From positions 1 through 12,803 of the forward strand of contig JBLHKZ010000163.1 of assembly GCA_047618185.1 (NCBI GenBank): 12,803 nt of DNA. The letters run 5' to 3'. Position 1 is the first letter of the stretch, and each line of letters opens with the position of its first letter. This DNA is from JAYPEY01 sp047618185. Its GTDB lineage: Bacteria; Verrucomicrobiota; Verrucomicrobiia; Limisphaerales; JAYPEY01. The notes beneath the pieces are model-generated. The model was not told where the DNA came from. It saw only the letters and a program-made list of their open reading frames with translations, and did not search any database. Below are positions 6,101 to 12,803 of the stretch, in pieces. The position numbers and the translations under genes are program-made.

Positions 6101-7000
6101 TTATTTGTCGAAGAACGGGAAGAGCTTCTTCAACTCCGCTTTATTTGGCTGACGACCGTACTCGCAGACCTCAAACGCTTCGGCGGTTTTCACGTCGGCG
6201 CCTTTTTCGGGGCCGTACCATTTAACCAGCGTTTCGCGATACTTGTTCGCGAGGCGAATGAAACGCGCGCGTTGTCCGGCGCGAACCTGGGAGACGCGCT
6301 TGACGCGATGCTCGTCGGAACGCGGAAGCAGATGGGAGCCGCCCATAGCGCCTCCCTCTAGAAACTGAGACTCCATGACCGCGAGGGCGTCGAGCTTCGT
6401 TTCGATGACGGGATCGATTGAGATGGCGATGTCGGGGGCTGACGGATTGGGCTTCTGAAAGCGGTCGGTGTAATACATGAAGACGGGATTGCGTTTCAGC
6501 GGTTCGATGTTGGGGCAGATGAAGGGCACTGCGACCATGAATGCCGCGTCCTGAATGAGCACGCCGGTGTAACGATGATCCGGGTGGTAGTCGTTGGGTC
6601 TGGGGGCAAGAACGAGATCCGCTTTCCATTCGCGAATCAGCCGGATGATCGTCAATCGATTCTCCAGGGTGGGCATGAGCTCGCCGTCGTGGATGTCCAG
6701 GACTTCGACGGTCGTTCCCATGATCTCGGAGGCCTTCTTTACTTCGGCTTCGCGGCGTTTGGCCAGCGGGCCGCCAGCGTCGCGCCAATGGCCGATGTCG
6801 CCGTTGGTTACGGAGACATATTTGACCTTGTGGCCCAGGTTGGCCCATCGGGCGCCGACGCCGCCGGCCTGGAGTTCACAATCGTCAGGGTGCGCGCCGA
6901 AGCAAATGATCCGAAGTTTGCCGTTTTCATCCTGAGCGTGTGAGGCGGTTGCGGCAAGTGAGAGCAGGGCGGTGGCGAGCGCTATTTTGAGTATTTTCAT
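6101..7000 (-). CDS. Exported PIG-L family (LmbE-like) deacetylase
   Basis: A zinc-dependent N-deacetylase of the PIG-L/LmbE family, which acts on N-acetylated sugars or sugar conjugates. Its 299 residues start with a clear signal peptide (KILKIALATALLSLAATASHA, cleavage probably after residue 22), so it works in the periplasm or outside. The metal-binding motif AHPDDCEL (His37, Asp39, Asp40) and the second motif HPDHR (His139, Asp141, His142) are intact. Between them is the family segment TNGDIGHW...LAKRREAEVKKASEIMG. The C-terminal part contains EFCEYGRQP-like spacing (residues FEVCEYGRQP) and ends in a basic tail. The ATG at 7000 directly precedes the signal peptide; no Shine-Dalgarno is seen. 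It is divergent from the UVR-motif gene, with a 132-bp gap, and upstream of the 6S RNA gene on the same strand. The substrate is unknown; cell-wall or extracellular glycans are an inference from its export. Confidence 0.9.
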   Translation of the reverse strand: MKILKIALATALLSLAATASHAQDENGKLRIICFGAHPDDCELQAGGVGARWANLGHKVKYVSVTNGDIGHWRDAGGPLAKRREAEVKKASEIMGTTVEVLDIHDGELMPTLENRLTIIRLIREWKADLVLAPRPNDYHPDHRYTGVLIQDAAFMVAVPFICPNIEPLKRNPVFMYYTDRFQKPNPSAPDIAISIDPVIETKLDALAVMESQFLEGGAMGGSHLLPRSDEHRVKRVSQVRAGQRARFIRLANKYRETLVKWYGPEKGADVKTAEAFEVCEYGRQPNKAELKKLFPFFDK

Positions 7001-7096
7001 AAACGTGATTCTTGTAGGTGGAATAGACTCTGAATCTGTGGCGCCGGCGGCCGGATTCCAAACAAAAAGGAGAGTCGAGTCCGAGGGCTCGCGACA

Positions 7097-7125
7097 TTGA
7101 CTTGCCCTGCGTCGGGGGGCATATT
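7097..7125 (+). promoter_or_regulatory. Leaderless promoter of the UVR-motif gene
   Basis: TTGACT (7097-7102, five of six to the -35 consensus) is followed after exactly 17 bases by CATATT (7120-7125, four of six). The ATG at 7133 comes 7 bases later, just where transcription should begin. The mRNA would therefore start at or next to the ATG without a leader. The TTG of this box could be mistaken for a start codon extending the gene upstream. Confidence 0.6.
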
Positions 7126-7132
7126 TCTGGAA

Positions 7133-7903
7133 ATGGATTTCGATATTTCCTCCATCCTTAAAAACTGGAATTTCGAGTCAGGCCCGATCCTGGCTCGTCG
7201 CTTTATTGGAACGGACGGCAAGGAAAAGGTTCAATTGCGCGTGGATTTGGGACTGCTTCAAATGAACGTGAATGGTCGTCCGGACGGTCGTCGCTTCAAT
7301 GGCTTCGAAACCGTTTTCGATCTTTTAAAAGCGAAGTTGCAAGATTACACGACCGCGCACGGAGGCGATGACGATGGGTTTGTGCTATCGCCCGAGGAAT
7401 GCGCCAAACTGCATCAAGAGGCGATTCAATACCACCAACGATATGTCTGTCTCCTGCACATGGAGGACTACGATCGGGTGATACGGGACACCAAGCGCAA
7501 CTTGAAGTTGTTCGAGTTCGTCGATCAATACGCCGACTCCGACGAGCTCGCCTGGTCGCTCAACCAATATCGTCCGCAGCTATTGCTCATGCAGGTCCGC
7601 GCGTCGGGCGAATTGCGCTTGAGGTCCAAGAATCACGCCGAGGCGATCAAGCTGGTGGAGCAGGGGCTGGCGCGGATCAAGAGTTTCTTTGAATCCCTGG
7701 AGCGGCCCGATCTGATCGATCAGAGCGATGAGATTCACCAGTTGGAGCTCTGGCTCGAGGAGCTGCGTGAGAAGCGTCCGCTCACGGAAAAAGAGCAGCT
7801 CGAACAGAAAATGGCCGCGGCGGTTGAGCGTGAAGATTACGAACAGGCTGCGGAAATGCGCGACGCGATTTGCGAACTCGGCAAGTCCAACGCCAACCAC
7901 TAA
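7133..7903 (+). CDS. UVR-motif protein of unknown function
   Basis: A 256-residue soluble protein, probably cytosolic (no signal or membrane segment). The N-terminal region (about 1-70) has a compact sequence with QLRVDLGLLQMNVNGRPDG (about 34-52), a pattern I associate with UVR-motif proteins of Planctomycetes and Verrucomicrobiota. The middle (about 85-210) is helical, with H-rich HQEAIQYHQRYVCLLHMEDYDRVIRDTKRNLKLFEFV and a TPR-like run (HAEAIKLVEQGLARIKSFF). The C-terminus (about 218-252, LEQKMAAAVEREDYEQAAEMRDAI) is a UVR motif, the helical hairpin by which UvrB and UvrC interact, also found in ClpC and McsA. It is not UvrB or UvrC itself: no helicase or nuclease domain is present. A role in binding a UVR partner is inference. 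The ATG at 7133 sits at the right distance from a promoter. Convergent with the propeller gene 26 bp downstream; no terminator is evident in that gap. Confidence 0.85.
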   Translation: MDFDISSILKNWNFESGPILARRFIGTDGKEKVQLRVDLGLLQMNVNGRPDGRRFNGFETVFDLLKAKLQDYTTAHGGDDDGFVLSPEECAKLHQEAIQYHQRYVCLLHMEDYDRVIRDTKRNLKLFEFVDQYADSDELAWSLNQYRPQLLLMQVRASGELRLRSKNHAEAIKLVEQGLARIKSFFESLERPDLIDQSDEIHQLELWLEELREKRPLTEKEQLEQKMAAAVEREDYEQAAEMRDAICELGKSNANH

Positions 7904-7929
7904 TTCCGGCGGAGCTGAAAAGGCCGTAT

Positions 7930-9159
7930 TCAGCGAATGGCGATCAGGTTTTCGTAGGTCCGCACATACATCGTTCCGCCGGAAATTGCGGGCGTCGTGT
8001 GACACTTCTCATCCAGGTCGTTCTCGGCGAGCTTCACGAATTTGTTGGTAGGCGCGATCACGGTCACCACGCCGGTTTTGTCGATGGAGAAGATCTTGTT
8101 CTTCGCGCAAACGGGGGAGCCGAAGGTGTCGCTTGAGACGCGCTCATTCCAAAAGATTTTCCCCGTATTCTTGTCCGCGCAGGTGACGATGCCCTGGTCG
8201 TTCCACAGGAAGATATAAGCTCCGACGACGATGGGCGTTGGGATATGGGGCACGGATCGTTCAATTCGCCAGACCTCGGCGACCTGGCCTGATTTGTCGG
8301 GGCGGAGGGCGACGATGTGTTTGGGGTTTTGCACGAATCCGCAGCTGCCGATGATCAGGTCGCCGGCGACGATGGGCGAGCCGATCGCGCGTTCCTTCTT
8401 CATCTGGTTGAACACGCTTTTCTCCCAGACGACTTTCCCGGTTCTTGGGTTGACGCTGGTGATGCCGTGTCGCCAGTTGGTGAAGATCAACTCCTCGCCG
8501 CCGGCGGGCGAATTGAAAACAACGGGAGAAGAATAGGTCAGCCGTTCGCTGTCGCGGGCGATTTCCCAGGCGATGTCGCCAGTTTGCTTGTCGACCGCGA
8601 TGAGAGAGCTGTCGCCATCCTGATCGTTGTTGATCACGACCAGTTTTTTGTAGATCACCGGCGACGCGCCGAAGCCGTGGCCGCCCTTGACCGGCCCCAA
8701 ATCGCTTTCCCAGAGCGGTTTTCCGGAATGATCGAAGGCCGCGAGGGTCAGGCGCTCGGTGGTCCCCCAACTGAAGACGACCCGATCGCGATCGACCGCC
8801 GGCGTCGTCGAGGCGACGCTGTTGAATTTGTGATGTTTGTGTTTTGCGGCGGCGAATTCGCGTTTCCAGGCGATGGAGCCGTCGGCCGTATTGAGGCCGA
8901 CCGGGGTGCGCGAGTAGGAGGCTTCATCGCCGCAGAGGAGGAAGACCCGGTCGCCCCAGACGACGGGCGATCCGTGTCCGACGCCTGGCAGTTTGGTTTT
9001 CCAGGCGTAGTTGGCGTCGGTCCATTTGGCGGGGATGTCGGCATTGGATACGCCGCTGCCGTTCGGTCCGCGGAAACGCGTCCATTCCTGGCCATGGCTG
9101 ACGGCGGCGCTGAGCAGGGCGGCGGCGAGCAGGGGAAGGCGAAAGGTGGTCTGGCTCAT
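7930..9159 (-). CDS. Exported PQQ-like beta-propeller protein
   Basis: A 409-residue protein with a signal peptide (SQTTFRLPLLAAALLSAAVSHG) and mature start EWTRFRGPNGSGVS, typical of the exported PQQ-binding-like propeller family abundant in Planctomycetes and Verrucomicrobiota. Propeller blades show as repeated AVD/NTADGSIAWKRE, AFDHSGKPLWESD, AVDKQTGDIAWEI, VNPRTGKVVWEKS, ADKNTGKIFWNER units, each followed by a strand such as GSPV or SSPV. No heme or catalytic domain is fused, so it is probably a structural or BamB/binding-type propeller and not a dehydrogenase. I chose ATG 9159; ATG 9180 (MPNTKRI..., adding charged residues before the same signal peptide) is equally possible. It follows the SLC13 transporter by 20-40 bp on the same strand, so they are probably co-transcribed. 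The functional link between the two is unknown. Confidence 0.88.
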   Translation of the reverse strand: MSQTTFRLPLLAAALLSAAVSHGQEWTRFRGPNGSGVSNADIPAKWTDANYAWKTKLPGVGHGSPVVWGDRVFLLCGDEASYSRTPVGLNTADGSIAWKREFAAAKHKHHKFNSVASTTPAVDRDRVVFSWGTTERLTLAAFDHSGKPLWESDLGPVKGGHGFGASPVIYKKLVVINNDQDGDSSLIAVDKQTGDIAWEIARDSERLTYSSPVVFNSPAGGEELIFTNWRHGITSVNPRTGKVVWEKSVFNQMKKERAIGSPIVAGDLIIGSCGFVQNPKHIVALRPDKSGQVAEVWRIERSVPHIPTPIVVGAYIFLWNDQGIVTCADKNTGKIFWNERVSSDTFGSPVCAKNKIFSIDKTGVVTVIAPTNKFVKLAENDLDEKCHTTPAISGGTMYVRTYENLIAIR

Positions 9160-9199
9160 GATGCGTTTCGTGTTCGGCATGCGGCTGTCGGATGACTGA

Positions 9200-11071
9200 T
9201 TACGGAGACGCTGTTCCAGCAACCTCGCATGGATGGAATGGCCAGAAGATGGGAATGAAAAAGACCGCGAGCGCCCAGAAGATCAGGTTGAGCGGGATTC
9301 CCACCTTCATGAAGTCGGTGAATTTGTAGCCGCCGGGATTGTAGACCATGGTGTTGGTCTGGTAGCCGACCGGAGTGGCGAAGCTGGTCGACGCGGCGAA
9401 ACAGACGGCCATCAGGAACGGCTTGGGGTCGACATTCATATCCTTGGAGATCGAGATGGCGATGGGCGCGAGCAGCACTGCGGAGGCGTTGTTGCTCATC
9501 GTTTCGGTCAAGGTCGCCGTGAGAAGGTAAAGGACGGCGAGCACCATGAGCGGCCCCATATCGGAGACCAGGCCGAGGGTGTTGTCGGCGATGAGTTGCG
9601 CCGCTCCGGTTGACTCCATGGCGAGGCCGAGGGGCAGGATGCCGGCGAGCAGGAAAATCACCTTCCAGTCCACGGCGGCGTAAGCCTGTTCCATGTTGAT
9701 GCAACGGGTCAGGATCATGGCGGCGCAGCCGGCGATGGCGGTATGGAGAATGGGAAACACGCCCAATGCGGCCAGCGCGACGGCGACCGCGACGATGGTC
9801 AGCGCGACGGGGGCCTTGCCCTTGCGCAGGGAGGGGGCGTCCACTTCGTCTAGCACCACGAAATCTGAATCCGTTCGCAACTGCGCGACATCCTTGGCGT
9901 GAGCCTGAATCAGAAGGGCGTCGCCAAATTTCAGCCGCACGGAGTTCAGTTTTTTTCGCAGGGTCTGTTCCTTGCGTTGGACTGCCAGCACGATCGCCTT
10001 GAAGCGGTGGCGGAAGTCCAGGCTCTTCAGGGTGGCGTTGATCAATTTCGAGTGCGGCGCGATCAAGACTTCCACGAGCGTCATGTCGTCCTCCTTCAGC
10101 TCCTTGTCGCTGAGTTTGAAGCGCGGTTCGATCGCAAGTTTCATGGTCTCACGGGCGTCCATCAGCTCCTTGATTCGGCCTTCGACCAGCAGGATATCTC
10201 CTTCGCGCAGTTTATGGTGGACCGGCATGTCGATGGTCGCGTCCTTGCGGATGATCTTGAGCACGGTGGCGTCGTGCTGGTCGCGCAGGCCGGATTCGTG
10301 GACGCGTTTGCCGATCAGCGGGGAGCCGTCGAGAATTCGGAATTCGGTGATGTAGTCGCGTAGTTCGTAAGCCTCGGTGAGCTCGGAGCTGCGTCGCTGA
10401 GGCAGAAGCCATCTTCCAATGACCAGGAAATAGACGACCCCCACCACCATCATGATGATGCCGAGTTTGCCAAATTCGAAGACGCTGAAGGCGTCGTAGC
10501 CGGCCTTCACGGCGATCGCGCTGACGAGCAGGTTGGTCGAGGTGCCGATGAGCGTGCAGACGCCGCCGAATTGCGAAGCGTAGGAAAGCGGGATCAGGAC
10601 CTTGGACGGGGAAATTTTCCGCCGCACGCAACTGGCGATGACCAGCGGGAGGAAAACCGCGACGGCGGCGGTGTTGTTGACGAAGGCGGAAATGACGCCG
10701 ATCACGACCATCACCGCCAGCAGGAAGACCGATTGGCCCTGCCCGATTTTACGCATGGCCAGTCCGATCGCGCCGACGGCGCCGGTCCGTTGCAAGCCGG
10801 CGCTCAGGACGAACATCGCGCCGACCGTGACGGTGGCCGTGCTGGCGAAGCCGGAAAGTCCTTCTTCAGGGCCGACGAGATCCAGCAGGAAAAGCGCGGC
10901 GAGGATGGTGACGGCCACGACATCGACCGGGAATTTCTCCGTTACGAACAAGATGACCGCGATCAGCAACAACGCGAAGACCCACACGATATCCCAGGGG
11001 ACGCCGGATGCCTGAAGGGCTCCTAGTGTCGCGACCCAGTAATCTGCGGTATCCAGCATGGCTCCAAGCAT
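9200..11071 (-). CDS. SLC13-family transporter with two TrkA-C domains
   Basis: An inner-membrane permease of the divalent-anion:Na+ symporter (SLC13/DASS) family, with a regulatory insert. Counting from the GTG at 11080, the N-terminal membrane half (about 30-225) contains FVNNTAAVAVFLP (about 133-145) and the cation-site motif GTSTNL (about 179-184). A cytosolic insert holds two TrkA-C (RCK-C) domains (about 243-308 and 333-400). The C-terminal membrane half (about 423-615) carries the second pseudo-repeat: ETMSNNASAVLLAPIA (about 526-541) and FATPVGYQTNTMVYNPGGY. Both SNT-like sites are intact. The length (about 620) fits the TrkA-C-bearing subgroup. The substrate cannot be fixed; relatives move sulfate, dicarboxylates or other anions. 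The start is uncertain: ATG 11071, GTG 11080 or ATG 11059, none with a Shine-Dalgarno. It is divergent from the deacylase gene and precedes the propeller gene. Confidence 0.92.
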   Translation of the reverse strand: MLGAMLDTADYWVATLGALQASGVPWDIVWVFALLLIAVILFVTEKFPVDVVAVTILAALFLLDLVGPEEGLSGFASTATVTVGAMFVLSAGLQRTGAVGAIGLAMRKIGQGQSVFLLAVMVVIGVISAFVNNTAAVAVFLPLVIASCVRRKISPSKVLIPLSYASQFGGVCTLIGTSTNLLVSAIAVKAGYDAFSVFEFGKLGIIMMVVGVVYFLVIGRWLLPQRRSSELTEAYELRDYITEFRILDGSPLIGKRVHESGLRDQHDATVLKIIRKDATIDMPVHHKLREGDILLVEGRIKELMDARETMKLAIEPRFKLSDKELKEDDMTLVEVLIAPHSKLINATLKSLDFRHRFKAIVLAVQRKEQTLRKKLNSVRLKFGDALLIQAHAKDVAQLRTDSDFVVLDEVDAPSLRKGKAPVALTIVAVAVALAALGVFPILHTAIAGCAAMILTRCINMEQAYAAVDWKVIFLLAGILPLGLAMESTGAAQLIADNTLGLVSDMGPLMVLAVLYLLTATLTETMSNNASAVLLAPIAISISKDMNVDPKPFLMAVCFAASTSFATPVGYQTNTMVYNPGGYKFTDFMKVGIPLNLIFWALAVFFIPIFWPFHPCEVAGTASP

Positions 11072-11112
11072 CGGAGGCACGCTGCCAGCATCGAATGCGG
11101 TTGAACAGGAAA

Positions 11113-11118
11113 TATGAT
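11113..11118 (+). promoter_or_regulatory. Possible -10 box before the deacylase gene
   Basis: TATGAT (five of six to the -10 consensus) lies 36 bases before the ATG at 11155, without a good -35 at 16-18 bases. A second option is TAGGCT (11142-11147), exactly 7 bases before the ATG, which would give a leaderless mRNA as in the UVR-motif gene. I cannot decide between them from the sequence. Confidence 0.25.
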
Positions 11119-11154
11119 GGCGCGGTTGCGGTGGGCGGGGTTAGGCTCCGGGCC

Positions 11155-12729
11155 ATGCATTCTCGTCGATTGGGCGTCGTTTTCTCGTTCTTATTGAGCG
11201 TTGGGTTCCTCCCGGCTCAGGAGTTCGATCTGATCATCAGGGATGGCCGAGTGGCGGATGGTTCGGGCAATCCGCTCTTTCACGCGGACGTCGCTGTGAA
11301 GGACGGGCGCATCGCGGCCATCGGGAGAATCAAGGGCAAGGCGAAGGAGGAGGTCAGCGCGCGCGGCATGATCGTGGCTCCCGGCTTTATTGACGTGCAT
11401 TCCCATGCGGAGAACATTACCGACAACCCGTTGGCGAAGAACTTCCTTCGCATGGGCGTAACCACAATTGTTTTGGGCAATTGCGGCTCGTCGAAGACTG
11501 ATGTCGGCGGCTTCTTCAAGAAAATCGAGGGCAAGGGATTTTCTCCGAATGTGGCCACGTTGATCGGGCAGGGGCGGGTGCGCTCACAGATCATGGGCGG
11601 GTCGTTTCGCCGGCCGCCGACTGGAAAAGAAGTGACGCGCATGCGGGAACTCGTCGATAAGGCGATGAAAGACGGCGCGGTTGGGATGTCGACCGGACTG
11701 ATCTACCTGCCGGGGAATTTCACGAAGACGGAGGAGTTGATCGAACTGGCCAAGGTGGTGTCTATGCACGACGGGATTTACGTGAGCCATATGCGCAGCG
11801 AGACGCGCGGCATTTTCAAGGCTTTGGAGGAACTCTTTAAAATTGCCCGCGAAGCGGACGTGCGGGCCGAGATATCCCACATCAAGCTCGCCGGGCAAGC
11901 CAGTTGGGGGCAGACGGCGCAGGCGCTCGGCATGATCGAGCGCGCGCGCGCGGAGGGGTTGGATGTCACGCAGGATCAATACATGTATCCGGCGTCCAGC
12001 ACGGGCATTCAAAACCGCATTCCGACCTGGGCGCGCGAGGGAGGCCGATCGAAATTCAAAGAACGGGTGGCGGACTCCAAAACGAAGGCCAGGATCATCG
12101 CCGAAATGAAGGAGAGTTTGGAGAAATACGGGCACAAGAACTTCGATTACGCGATGATTGCCTCCTACTCGCACGATTCTTCGTTAAACGGGATGAACGT
12201 CATGCAGGCCGCGAAAAAGATTCGGAAATCGGACTCGCTCGACGACCAGATCGAGATGATCCTGGAAATCAACGCCAACGGCGGCGCCTCCGGGGTTTTT
12301 CACAGCATGAGCGAAAAGGACTTAATCGCCTATTTGCAGCATCCGAACACGATGATCGCCGCCGATAGCGGCATTCGCCTTTGGCAAAAAGGCGTCCCGC
12401 ATCCGCGTGGATACGGGAATAACGCCCGCTGTCTGGCCCGGTATGTGCGCGAAAAGAAAATTCTACGAATGGAGGACGCCATCCGACGGATGACCTCCTT
12501 GCCGGCGACCACTTTCAGAATGAAGGATCGAGGCGCCCTGCGCGTTGGGGCATGGGCCGATATCGTCGTTTTCAATCCCAAAACCATTCAGGACAACGCG
12601 ACCTTTACGGACCCGCACCACTACTCGACTGGATTCAAGCGCGTCTATGTGAACGGCGTTGCGACGGTTAAAGATGACAAACACACCGAAGCCCTTGGCG
12701 GGCGGGTCATCCGAAGCGGGGAGGAATAA
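11155..12729 (+). CDS. Exported N-acyl-D-amino-acid deacylase (D-aminoacylase family amidohydrolase)
   Basis: An amidohydrolase of the D-aminoacylase type (COG3653-like), which removes acyl groups from N-acyl-D-amino acids. The 524 residues start with a signal peptide (HSRRLGVVFSFLLSVGFLPAQ), so it acts outside the cytosol. The order of motifs matches the family: small beta domain start DLIIRDGRVADGSGNP, metal site GFIDVHSHAE (His82, His84), NCGSS with the metal-bridging Cys110, STGLIYLPG, SHMRSE (His212), ISHIKLAG (His242), QYMYPASSTG, and ADSG with catalytic Asp404. The C-terminus closes with GAWADIVVFNPKTI and a final beta domain. All key residues are present, so it should be active. I chose ATG 11155; an upstream extension to 11008 would overlap the divergent transporter gene and precede the signal peptide. 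Exact substrate (D-Glu, D-Asp, other acyl-D-amino acids, or a dipeptide) is not readable. A link to D-amino acids of peptidoglycan is inference. Confidence 0.92.
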   Translation: MHSRRLGVVFSFLLSVGFLPAQEFDLIIRDGRVADGSGNPLFHADVAVKDGRIAAIGRIKGKAKEEVSARGMIVAPGFIDVHSHAENITDNPLAKNFLRMGVTTIVLGNCGSSKTDVGGFFKKIEGKGFSPNVATLIGQGRVRSQIMGGSFRRPPTGKEVTRMRELVDKAMKDGAVGMSTGLIYLPGNFTKTEELIELAKVVSMHDGIYVSHMRSETRGIFKALEELFKIAREADVRAEISHIKLAGQASWGQTAQALGMIERARAEGLDVTQDQYMYPASSTGIQNRIPTWAREGGRSKFKERVADSKTKARIIAEMKESLEKYGHKNFDYAMIASYSHDSSLNGMNVMQAAKKIRKSDSLDDQIEMILEINANGGASGVFHSMSEKDLIAYLQHPNTMIAADSGIRLWQKGVPHPRGYGNNARCLARYVREKKILRMEDAIRRMTSLPATTFRMKDRGALRVGAWADIVVFNPKTIQDNATFTDPHHYSTGFKRVYVNGVATVKDDKHTEALGGRVIRSGEE

Positions 12730-12803
12730 GCGGCGCGCAGATCAGATTTTGGGAATCGATATTTTCATTGGAGCAGAACCCACCCTTAACCCCCTCCTCG
12801 GAG
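12730..12803. other. Downstream end of window, no feature seen
   Basis: The last 74 bases after the deacylase stop show no gene, no convincing terminator hairpin and no recognised signal. The next gene, if any, begins outside the window. Confidence 0.5.

Noticed and set aside
6087..6152. A perfect AAAGGAGGT on the + strand followed by a 15-codon TTG-started reading frame; on the - strand the same bases read CACCTCCTTT, like the 3' end of 16S rRNA, just after the deacetylase stop.
   Set aside because: The frame lies antisense to the deacetylase 3' end and has no other coding support. The surrounding bases do not resemble 16S rRNA beyond about ten positions, so chance is the simplest reading.
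8317..11026. Several long open frames on the + strand opposite the propeller and transporter genes (for example 8317-9195 and 10571-11026).
   Set aside because: Their composition is that of antisense reading of GC-rich genes (runs of Gly, Asp, Arg, Glu, Gln), no domain is recognisable, and the opposite strand holds well-defined families.
11008..11154. Upstream extension of the deacylase reading frame by 49 codons.
   Set aside because: It overlaps the divergent transporter gene and would put the signal peptide in the interior of the protein.

Overview
The window is an ordinary chromosomal stretch of about 12.8 kb, moderately GC-rich and densely coded. The gene set suggests a member of Verrucomicrobiota or a close PVC relative: a PQQ-type propeller protein with an 'RFRGPNGSG' start, a secreted PIG-L deacetylase, a UVR-motif protein with a 'DLG.LQM..GRPDG' N-terminal region, and paired membrane coiled-coil proteins followed by a tiny lipoprotein. 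This placement is inference from family types, not a database result. I see no insertion sequence, prophage, CRISPR array, tRNA or rRNA.

Left part, + strand (31-3725): a UDP-glucose 6-dehydrogenase (ugd), then a MutT-type Nudix hydrolase. A promoter with a perfect TTGACA box follows, driving a three-gene unit: two paralogous membrane-anchored coiled-coil proteins sharing a C-terminal beta-type domain, and a 61-residue lipoprotein that overlaps the second by 4 bp. A strong intrinsic terminator ends the unit. It lies inside the 3' end of the opposing gene.

Middle part, - strand (7000 down to 3671): a secreted PIG-L family deacetylase, then a 6S RNA gene that I recognise by structure and sequence, its own perfect 11-bp-stem terminator, then rarA and the 5-formyltetrahydrofolate cyclo-ligase gene (fau/ygfA) coupled by an ATGA overlap. 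This joins two known 6S neighbourhoods (6S with ygfA, and 6S with rarA) in one locus. It is the most informative non-coding feature here.

Right part: a divergent + strand gene (7133-7903) for a UVR-motif protein of unknown function, apparently with a leaderless promoter. Next is a - strand pair (11071 down to 7930): an SLC13-type transporter with two TrkA-C domains, followed by an exported PQQ-like beta-propeller protein. Divergent from these is a + strand exported N-acyl-D-amino-acid deacylase (11155-12729).

Working together: rarA (stalled replication forks), the MutT-like enzyme (nucleotide-pool cleaning) and 6S RNA (RNA polymerase control in slow growth) are housekeeping or stress functions. 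ugd supplies UDP-glucuronate for surface polysaccharide. The exported deacetylase, deacylase and propeller protein point to envelope or periplasmic processing of acylated sugars and amino acids. Almost none of the twelve chosen starts has a convincing Shine-Dalgarno sequence at normal spacing.
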